A DNA stretch of 5,846 bases from Gemmatimonadota bacterium (GTDB taxonomy: Bacteria; Gemmatimonadota; Gemmatimonadetes; Gemmatimonadales; Gemmatimonadaceae), in the NCBI GenBank assembly GCA_003131365.1, contig PKVB01000036.1, positions 44,681 to 50,526 of the forward strand, read 5' to 3'. Of the stretch, positions 1 through 5,012 are shown in pieces. A model generated the notes under the pieces. The model saw nothing but the letters and a program-made list of their open reading frames with translations. It did no database searches and was not told the origin of the DNA. Position numbers and translations under genes: made by a program. The stretch's first letter is position 1, and each line of letters begins with the position of its first letter.

Positions 1-1116
1 GGCGTTGAGCGCGAAGGAGCGGGGGTCGAAGTTGATGGAGCCAATGGAAGTCACGGCGCCGTCGACCACCAGAGTCTTTGTGTGAATCATCGTCGGCTGG
101 AACTCGTACAGCTCTACCTGCCCGCGAAGCAGCGCGCGCCACGTCTGGCGGCTGGCGCGACGCACCGCCGGCTGATCATGATACGGACCCGGCATGAAAA
201 TCTTCACGTCCACGCCACGCGCTTTCGCGGCGGAAAGGGCTTTGACGAATGGACGCGTGGGAATGAAGTAGGCGTTGCTGATCCACAACCGCCGGCTCGA
301 TCCGGCGATCAACGCCGCCATGGACCGCCGGGCGTCGCTCGTAGCATTCGTCGGATTGCTCTGGATGGCGCAGATCACCACACTGCCGGCGCGAGCCAGG
401 ATTGGAAAGGCTTTCTCTCCAATGGGAAGCTCTCCCGTTGCTTCGTTCCAGGTATCGACGAACGCAGCCTGAACCACGGCGACCGCCGGTCCCGCGATTC
501 TCACGTGCGTATCGCGCCAGTGCGCGGGAGAATCTCCGTTTCCGTCCCATTCGTCAGCGATACCCACGCCACCGGTGAAAGCGAGCTTGCCGTCGACGAT
601 GAGGAGCTTCCTGTGACTTCGGTGGTTGTACTTTGCCCAGTTGAACCACTGGATCGACCGGAACCAGCGGACTTTACATCCGGCCTCGCGCATTTTGGCG
701 ATGAGTTCGGGTCGTATCGTCTTGCTGCCCCTGCTGTCGAGGACAACGCGCACCTCGATCCCGCGGCGCGCCGCCGCGGAGAGTGCATCGGCAAACCTGT
801 CCGGCACACGGCCGGATTCGTAGATGAAGGTCGAGAAGTGGATGCTTTCGCGCGCGGCCGCCATTGCTTCGAACAGAGCCGGAAATATCTCGACCCCATT
901 CTTGAGGAGAGTCATCTCGTTATCGCCCAGGACGTGCTGGGAGACTGCGCCCGCAAGCGCGCGCATAAACGCGTCAGCATCCTTCTCGATCAGCGGAACG
1001 GAAACGACCGCGTCGTCGCGGTTGGCTTCCGCGTTCACGATCACCGTCAGGTAGACGAACCCTGCGGCGACAAGGATCAACAGAAGCGCGACGATCGTCA
1101 GAATCAAGATTAGCAA
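1..1116 (-). CDS. Cardiolipin synthase-like phospholipase D superfamily protein, C-terminus cut by the window edge
   Basis: Probable membrane-bound cardiolipin synthase, which in this family joins two phosphatidylglycerol molecules (or related phospholipids) into cardiolipin. The minus-strand frame runs open to the window edge, giving 372 residues. An N-terminal hydrophobic segment (about residues 2-27) is a single membrane anchor. The first catalytic motif is HRKLLIVD (H168, K170, D175), followed by FTGGVGIADEW. The second is HTKTLVVD (H345, K347, D352), followed by GSINFDPRS from residue 359. Other family signatures are WRDTHVRIAGPAV, NAYFIP and MPGPYHDQPAVRRASR. The missing C-terminus is probably about 40-50 residues, which would make a short synthase with one membrane segment rather than the longer two-segment type. 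The chosen start is TTG at 1116, because it keeps the anchor and has AGGGG 11 bases upstream; TTG at 1107 is an alternative. It lies 14 bases after the beta-propeller gene. The superfamily call is near certain. Cardiolipin synthase rather than another phosphatidyltransferase is likely but inferred. Confidence 0.93.
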   Translation of the reverse strand, partial: MLILILTIVALLLILVAAGFVYLTVIVNAEANRDDAVVSVPLIEKDADAFMRALAGAVSQHVLGDNEMTLLKNGVEIFPALFEAMAAARESIHFSTFIYESGRVPDRFADALSAAARRGIEVRVVLDSRGSKTIRPELIAKMREAGCKVRWFRSIQWFNWAKYNHRSHRKLLIVDGKLAFTGGVGIADEWDGNGDSPAHWRDTHVRIAGPAVAVVQAAFVDTWNEATGELPIGEKAFPILARAGSVVICAIQSNPTNATSDARRSMAALIAGSSRRLWISNAYFIPTRPFVKALSAAKARGVDVKIFMPGPYHDQPAVRRASRQTWRALLRGQVELYEFQPTMIHTKTLVVDGAVTSIGSINFDPRSFALNA

Positions 1117-1127
1117 GGCTCAGGCGA

Positions 1128-1132
1128 CCCCT
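1128..1132 (-). promoter_or_regulatory. Ribosome binding site that decides the TTG start of the cardiolipin synthase-like gene
   Basis: On the minus strand the sequence TAGGGG contains both the TAG stop of the beta-propeller gene (1133-1131) and an AGGGG Shine-Dalgarno element. The element ends 11 bases before the TTG at 1116. Because the site overlaps the upstream stop codon, ribosomes finishing the propeller probably help start the synthase (translational coupling). The coupling is inferred from position only. Confidence 0.55.
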
Positions 1133-2162
1133 AGTGTGACCCCACCGGCTCCACGACCATGACCATGAACGTCCCCGGAACGATCGGCGCGCGACGCCGC
1201 GGGTTTGCCGCAGTCGAATCCGCGGGTACAGGCCCGAACTTGGCCGAGACGACGTAGATCCGGTGCGTTGCCGGGTCGAGGCCCATGTTCCGACCGCCTT
1301 CCGCGGTCTGCACGGTTTGGACGACGCGGTAGCTGTCGGGCGAATCCTGGTGGATCACCGTGAGCGTTCCGTCCGCGTTCGAGGCGTACGCATCGTGAAG
1401 AACGGGATCGTAGACCGCGCCGTCGACGCCTCGCCCGATCGGGACGGTCGCCACCACTGTTCCGTTCTTGTAGTCCGAGATCGCCATCACTCCGCTCCGG
1501 CAGCCGCTGAACAATCTCTGGTGCCGCGTGTCGATCGCCATCGAGACTGGATTCTTGCACGGCGCGGTCGACCACCGACGCGTCACTGTCAGGGTCCTGG
1601 CGTCTATCTCCACGATCTGGCTGCTGTCGACGAGATTCGCGTAGATCTTTCCGTTCCGCGCCGACTGCCCGTACTCGGGCTTGCCGCCGAGCGGAATGTT
1701 GGCGACATGCGTCCCCATGTGTGCATCGACGACAGTCGATGAGTTGGCATCGCCGTTGAACGAGAAGATGCGCTTCGAAGTGGGATCGTAGATGATCGCG
1801 TCCGCGTCTTCCGCCGCGGGGATCCGGGCGAGAGTCTTGTAGGTCTTGAGATCGAACATCACAATGGAGCTGTCGTTCCCCGATGTCGCAAAGCCGTGGC
1901 CCGTCGCCGGCGCCACTGCGGTGCCGTGTGCTCCGTTGATCCCCGTGACTTCGGCAATCAGGCGCCCGCTGTTCATGTCGACCACCATCACTCGATTCTG
2001 CCTGCCGATGAACACCCTGTGATTGGGCGCGTCGGGAACTACATAGTCCCAGCCGCCGTCACCGCCGACATTGTAGGTGTGTGTGATCTCGTATGATTGC
2101 GATGATTGCGCGGCCAGCGAAGGTGCCGCGACGAGTGACAGCAGCAGGATCGATTGACGCAT
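1131..2162 (-). CDS. Secreted YncE-like beta-propeller protein
   Basis: A 343-residue exported protein with a signal peptide (residues 1 to about 18, Ala-x-Ala type cleavage before QSSQS). The rest is a seven-bladed-type propeller built from imperfect repeats of about 40 residues. Repeat units are marked by Asp-Pro or similar followed by a strand ending in Ile/Val/Leu-Phe/Tyr: near 44-51, 126-134, 211-219, 252-260 and 296-304. Each is followed by strands such as VMVVDMNSGRLIAEV and VMFDLKTYKTLARI. A Pro/Ala-rich insert (about 310-330) before the last strand is, to my knowledge, common in YncE-family proteins from Acidobacteriota and Gemmatimonadota. C202 and C221 could form a disulfide in the periplasm. 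The ATG at 2162 is preceded by GAGAGGAA about 6-8 bases away. No enzyme motif is visible; a binding or scaffolding role is the usual guess for such proteins. It shares an operon with the downstream synthase. The fold call is strong; the function is unknown. Confidence 0.88.
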   Translation of the reverse strand: MRQSILLLSLVAAPSLAAQSSQSYEITHTYNVGGDGGWDYVVPDAPNHRVFIGRQNRVMVVDMNSGRLIAEVTGINGAHGTAVAPATGHGFATSGNDSSIVMFDLKTYKTLARIPAAEDADAIIYDPTSKRIFSFNGDANSSTVVDAHMGTHVANIPLGGKPEYGQSARNGKIYANLVDSSQIVEIDARTLTVTRRWSTAPCKNPVSMAIDTRHQRLFSGCRSGVMAISDYKNGTVVATVPIGRGVDGAVYDPVLHDAYASNADGTLTVIHQDSPDSYRVVQTVQTAEGGRNMGLDPATHRIYVVSAKFGPVPADSTAANPRRRAPIVPGTFMVMVVEPVGSH

Positions 2163-2318
2163 CTATGTTCCTCTCGGAAAAGTTGGTCGGCGCGCCGTGA
2201 TGGTACTCGCGCCAATCTTCGGACGAACGATACCGCAACCCGTCGATTCGCGGGCGTGGCTGTCAGCCTCGCGACAGGTCGGCGCGACCCAATAGCGAGG
2301 GATGAAGTGAGCATACGC

Positions 2319-2354
2319 AAGAACTCCGCGGATTTACTGATCCGCGGAGTTTTT
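2319..2354 (-). terminator. Rho-independent terminator after the lipoprotein gene, probably bidirectional
   Basis: A perfect 10-bp inverted repeat (2323-2332 ACTCCGCGGA, 2341-2350 TCCGCGGAGT) encloses an 8-base loop. It starts 28 bases beyond the stop of the minus-strand lipoprotein gene at 2378. Read on the minus strand, the stem is followed by a modest TTCTT tract and preceded by A residues that can extend the pairing. Read on the plus strand, it is followed by five T (2350-2354), which is the stronger terminator form. It therefore probably ends the lipoprotein transcript and also blocks antisense transcription entering that gene. It also insulates the YncE-synthase operon. Confidence 0.85.
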
Positions 2355-2377
2355 ACTACTCGAGACCTACCTGCCGA

Positions 2378-3235
2378 CTACTGGCAGCCGTCGACTGTGT
2401 GCGTGTCGAGGTGCAGCGTGCAAGTCATGGCTCCGATCTGCAGCGTCGGCGTCACCGTTCCATTGAACGTGACGACTACGCGTCGCGTTACCTGTGTGCT
2501 CGTGGTTCCGAGCGCGCCCAGCTGCGACGCGGTGTAGTCCGCCACAATGACGACAGTGCCGCTGAGCGGGATGTTGTTGCCCGCATCCCTGCCGGGCATC
2601 ACGACGTTCGTAACGGTATCGACCGCGTGGCCGGCCAGCGTTCTGATGCCGTCCAGACCAAGATGGGACACTGTGTCGGCGCCCGATCCAACTCCATTCC
2701 ACTTCCTCTGGGGCTTCATGCTGATGAGACCGCTAACAGTGTTGTTCCGGGTTCTGTGGACCTGGGCCGTCCAGACGATATCTCGCTCGAATGAGCCGTC
2801 AATCTGCGCCTGGAAGTTCACCGACTCGACTTTCGTCGAGTCAAAGACCTGAAGCGACTGGCCGGCCGCGTCGTAGAACGCAAACGATCTGGTGACGTTG
2901 AGTCCCTGCTCTGTCGCGGCCGAGCAGCTGTAGCGGCCCGCGGCGAAGCTGCAGGTCGGCGAAACGGCGCCAAAACTCGGCTGGCCGCTCATGAGGTTGC
3001 CCGGCGCACTCAGGTTGTAGCTGGGCGTGACCATGGTGAACGAGCCCGCGGCCGCGATGTTGTCGGAAAAGCTGGCGACCTCCGATGCAACTGCATCGCC
3101 TGAAGTGGCCGCGACATCGGCATTGATCGCCGCGCCATCGATCCCGTTTGGGCCAATCATGTCACTGCTGCAAGCGACTGCTCCAGCCGCCAGAAACATT
3201 GCGGCGGCATTGAGCATTGGATTTCGGAACCTCAT
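2378..3235 (-). CDS. Putative lipoprotein of a Gemmatimonadota-type hypothetical family
   Basis: A 285-residue exported protein of unknown function. The N-terminus has an Arg-containing n-region, a hydrophobic stretch and AGAVACSSD, giving a probable lipid-modified Cys22. The residue three before the Cys is Ala rather than the usual Leu, so anchoring is likely but not certain. After a low-complexity Ala/Asp-rich segment (about 25-65), the rest looks all-beta: FAFYDAAGQ (118-126), a Thr/Ser-rich strand region, KWNGVGSG (178-185), IPLSGTVV (222-229) and RRVVVTFNGT (251-260). Cysteine pairs C95/C104 and C272/C284 suggest two disulfides, as expected outside the cytoplasm. I recall similar unnamed lipoproteins from Gemmatimonadota with the FYDAAG, WNG, PLSGT and VVTFNGT motifs; this is from memory, not a search. 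The start is ATG 3235, chosen over an upstream in-frame start at 3379, because AGGAG lies 10 bases before it and the signal sequence begins there. It is followed by a strong terminator, so it ends its transcript. Confidence 0.82.
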   Translation of the reverse strand: MRFRNPMLNAAAMFLAAGAVACSSDMIGPNGIDGAAINADVAATSGDAVASEVASFSDNIAAAGSFTMVTPSYNLSAPGNLMSGQPSFGAVSPTCSFAAGRYSCSAATEQGLNVTRSFAFYDAAGQSLQVFDSTKVESVNFQAQIDGSFERDIVWTAQVHRTRNNTVSGLISMKPQRKWNGVGSGADTVSHLGLDGIRTLAGHAVDTVTNVVMPGRDAGNNIPLSGTVVIVADYTASQLGALGTTSTQVTRRVVVTFNGTVTPTLQIGAMTCTLHLDTHTVDGCQ

Positions 3236-3391
3236 AAAAAATGTGCTCCTGTAGTGTTGTTTTTGGCCGCAAAGGCGGCTGTATAAACACGAAGAAGCAC
3301 GGGAAACGAAACTGGCCGCATAGGCCCGGGGACAGGGCATAAAGCCCAAGGCAGTCGGGCCGCCGGAAGGGCTGAACAACTCACAACATTG
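3236..3391 (-). promoter_or_regulatory. Leader and promoter region of the lipoprotein gene, rich in dyad symmetry
   Basis: This 156-base gap has no convincing coding content, although the lipoprotein frame stays open through it. It contains nested dyads. Outer arms GGCCCG (3323-3328) and CGGGCC (3356-3361) enclose inner arms GGGC (3335-3338) and GCCC (3344-3347) around a 5-base loop. Nearer the gene, a small hairpin has 5-bp arms GCCGC/GCGGC around a 4-base loop (about 3266-3279). Between them, TATACA (minus strand, 3285-3280) is a possible -10 element, but I see no good -35. An AGGAG ribosome binding site lies at 3246-3250. No run of T follows either hairpin, so they do not look like terminators. 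I compared the region by eye with c-di-GMP, TPP and cobalamin riboswitch consensus elements and saw no match. Confidence 0.35.
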
Positions 3392-3631
3392 TCAGCCTAT
3401 GGTTCCCTGCCTGGGCATCGTGGATGCTTCGGAGGTCGGTGATCCCGGCTCCACCAAGCGTGGGTGCTCGGTTCCATGGGGAAAAACCTCGTATTTCCAC
3501 TGGATGTGCGCCATCCGGTCCAGCAGCTTGTCGAATTCTTCGGGAGAGAGGGAGGTACAGAAGCGCGCGACTCGTCGCGCGATCTCACGACGCACGGCGG
3601 CGATTGCTTCTAATTTTCGTCGGTCATCCAT
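3392..3631 (-). CDS. Small helical hypothetical protein
   Basis: A 79-residue protein that I do not recognise. Residues 1-45 are predicted by eye to be strongly helical, charged and amphipathic (MDDRRKLEAIAAVRREIARR, then SLSPEEFDKLLDRMAHI). They are followed by WKYEVFPHG and a Pro/Ser/Thr-rich, probably disordered tail. There is no signal peptide or membrane segment, so it should be cytoplasmic. The composition and SPEEFDKLLDRMA pattern look like real protein, not a random frame. The start is uncertain. ATG 3631 gives a clean N-terminus but has no clear ribosome binding site. GTG 3664 in the same frame would add 11 residues, with GAGG immediately before it, which is too close. It is co-oriented with the zinc-knuckle gene 177 bases upstream and could be in the same transcript. 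Its role cannot be inferred. Confidence 0.55.
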   Translation of the reverse strand: MDDRRKLEAIAAVRREIARRVARFCTSLSPEEFDKLLDRMAHIQWKYEVFPHGTEHPRLVEPGSPTSEASTMPRQGTIG

Positions 3632-3808
3632 GTGACGTTGGGCTGAGCTGGATTGAAGCTGCACCCTCGTTGCAAGAACTGTCCCGCCCAGCGCGGCTGA
3701 GTCGGTTCAGAACCGAGCTTCCCGCTACATCAGTTCCCTTTTTCGGCCATTCTTTCTCAGCCGTTGCCCCACGACCTTGATGTCGCACGCGATCAGCATT
3801 CCCCCCGA
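3632..3808. other. Intergenic stretch with a short dyad
   Basis: No supported gene is present in these 177 bases. The only structure I see is a 6-bp inverted repeat, TCGGTT/AACCGA, around a 3-base loop (3702-3716), with no T-tract on either side. It may be a weak hairpin or binding site. A short minus-strand frame (3812 down to 3624) runs through here but lacks a ribosome binding site. Confidence 0.4.
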
Positions 3809-3994
3809 TCACTCGTTCGGGTCACGCTCGAAGCGCGCGTCCCGCTTGTTCCAGCGATGCGTTTGATGGCAAGCTGGACACTCGATCGGATCCATCTCCT
3901 CGATGGGAGATGCCTCGAATGTCTGTGGATCCATCGAGAAACCGGTGTAGATCATTTTCCCCGTCGTCGGACACTTGATCAATATGCGATTCAC
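3809..3994 (-). CDS. Small zinc-knuckle-like protein
   Basis: A 61-residue cytoplasmic protein with an N-terminal IKCPTTGK loop (C8), a middle GFSMDPQTFEASP segment, and a C-terminal CPACHQTHRW motif (C39, C42, H43, H46). This layout matches small unnamed bacterial proteins I recall with one Cys-Pro-x-Thr-Gly loop and a CPxCxxxHxW motif. A possible metal site is C8/C39/C42 plus H43 or H46. The usual second Cys of the first knuckle is absent, so zinc binding is inferred, not shown. The GTG start at 3994 is preceded by GAGGAAA about 2-5 bases away and directly precedes Asn-Arg-Ile-Leu-Ile-Lys-Cys, the expected N-terminus. It lies 85 bases downstream of the zinc-ribbon membrane protein gene on the same strand, with no clear terminator between, so the two are probably cotranscribed. 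Function unknown. Confidence 0.8.
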   Translation of the reverse strand: MNRILIKCPTTGKMIYTGFSMDPQTFEASPIEEMDPIECPACHQTHRWNKRDARFERDPNE

Positions 3995-4079
3995 ACTTTC
4001 CTCGATCCGAGCTGAGCCGGAGAACTCTGCTGCAAGGAGGGTTCCGCGTTTTCCCTGAGATGATGAACCGGCGCCGGAG

Positions 4080-4781
4080 CTACCTCACGCATTTGACCTG
4101 CGCCTTGACGGCAACGGTCTGTGGAGTTGGCGACATTTGGTTCGACACCACGAAATGATAGGTGCCGGGTCCAGGCAGCGCGTAGTTGAGAGTGGTTTCG
4201 GATCCTCTGAAAGTCTCCCATTGTGACGGCGCGATCGCCGCCGGGTTGGCGTGCCAGAAGACGTAGTCGTCGTCAGTGAGCAAGAACACCTCAATGTTGC
4301 GCCCGAATCCGCCGATACCCTTGGTCGAGCCGACGAGCCTGCACTTCTGATCGGTTTCCGGAACCTCGAACTTGTACTGAAGCGCATCGCGGGACTGGAT
4401 GCTCGCTCCCTTGGTGTCAGCGACCTTGATGCTGATCAAAGCCGACGACGCAGTCGAAGCCGCGGGCGCCGATGAGACCGATTGCGGAAGCGTTCCGATC
4501 GCCATCGTCGGCTCGCTCACCGGCGCTGCCGTGACCTCGGGCGCGTCGGCGTACTGAGTAGCTCTCGCCGGTTCGGCGCGGGCTTCAGCGGGAGTCCCCT
4601 GAATGAGAAACGACATCACGCCGTATGCGACGACCAATCCCGCGGCGACGCCGAGGCGCGCCTTGTTGTCGCCGGGATCAGTGCTCGGCGGCGCGTTTTT
4701 CGACAGGTCCCAGCCGCACTGCTTGCACTCTTTGTCGTCGGCTGACATCGGCTCGCCGCAGAAATTGCAGTACTTCTTCAC
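4080..4781 (-). CDS. Zinc-ribbon single-pass membrane protein with an extracytoplasmic beta domain
   Basis: A 233-residue protein with three parts. Residues 1-25 form a short zinc ribbon: C5 and C8 (CNFC) with C19 and C22 (CKQC), of the double-knuckle type often found at the N-terminus of bacterial membrane proteins. Residues about 42-61 form one hydrophobic membrane segment, followed by an Ala/Pro/Thr/Ser-rich linker to about 113. The C-terminal 115-233 look like a beta-sandwich. They include LQYKFEVPETDQKCRLVG, a WHANP segment, FRGSETTLNYALPGPGTYHF and VSNQMSP. I recall similar domains after zinc ribbons or signal peptides; a GOLD-like fold is my inference. C147 and C231 could form a disulfide, consistent with an extracytoplasmic location and a cytoplasmic ribbon. 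The start is GTG 4781, with AAGGA about 6 bases upstream and the ribbon beginning at once. It heads the minus-strand block, divergent from the lipoprotein gene at 5013. Function unknown; it may sense or bind something at the membrane. Confidence 0.83.
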   Translation of the reverse strand: MKKYCNFCGEPMSADDKECKQCGWDLSKNAPPSTDPGDNKARLGVAAGLVVAYGVMSFLIQGTPAEARAEPARATQYADAPEVTAAPVSEPTMAIGTLPQSVSSAPAASTASSALISIKVADTKGASIQSRDALQYKFEVPETDQKCRLVGSTKGIGGFGRNIEVFLLTDDDYVFWHANPAAIAPSQWETFRGSETTLNYALPGPGTYHFVVSNQMSPTPQTVAVKAQVKCVR

Positions 4782-5012
4782 GCTCGTTCCTTGGGCGCCA
4801 TCGTGCGTCGCGCCGGTCGTTAATTGTTGGAGACTCCACCCTTCTTAGTGGGTCGAAATTCTCGGTTGTCAGTGGTGGAGATCTACGTATCAGGACGAGT
4901 CAGTTTCCGGCTGGCAAACTCGCCGGACGTTTGTCGTCGCCTGCGGCCCGCCACCATACTCCGGCGGGAATCCGGAGCGCCGTCCCGGTCGGTTTCCGCA
5001 TCATTCCAGCGG
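4782..5012. promoter_or_regulatory. Divergent intergenic region, presumed promoters in both directions
   Basis: These 231 bases separate two genes transcribed away from each other, so promoters for both should lie here. On the minus strand, CTGACA (4872-4867) is 17 bases from ACTAAG (4849-4844), a weak -35/-10 pair for the zinc-ribbon gene. For the plus-strand gene I find no convincing pair. A dyad CTCCGG (4959-4964) / CCGGAG (4972-4977) sits about 35-55 bases before the plus-strand start and could be an operator or leader hairpin. Part of the same region is open in several frames, but none looks like protein. Confidence 0.4.

Noticed and set aside
82..1113. A 343-residue open frame on the plus strand opposite the cardiolipin synthase-like gene
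   Set aside because: Its translation is Arg/His/Asp-rich with no domain pattern, while the opposite strand encodes an unmistakable two-HKD phospholipase D protein. It is a shadow kept open by high GC content.
3236..3379. A 48-residue N-terminal extension of the lipoprotein gene
   Set aside because: It would bury the signal peptide inside the protein. The ATG at 3235 has AGGAG at a good distance and begins the signal sequence.
3241..3391. A c-di-GMP-I, TPP or cobalamin riboswitch upstream of the lipoprotein
   Set aside because: The required conserved words of those classes could not be found on either strand by eye.
3702..3716. The TCGGTT/AACCGA dyad as a tRNA T-arm or terminator
   Set aside because: No cloverleaf partner arms or acceptor stem surround it and there is no T-tract; it is only a short dyad.
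3624..3812. A 62-residue minus-strand frame whose GTG start overlaps the zinc-knuckle stop codon (GTGA)
   Set aside because: The overlap looks like translational coupling, but there is no ribosome binding site, the sequence is low in structure, and its end overlaps the small helical protein gene if that starts at 3664.
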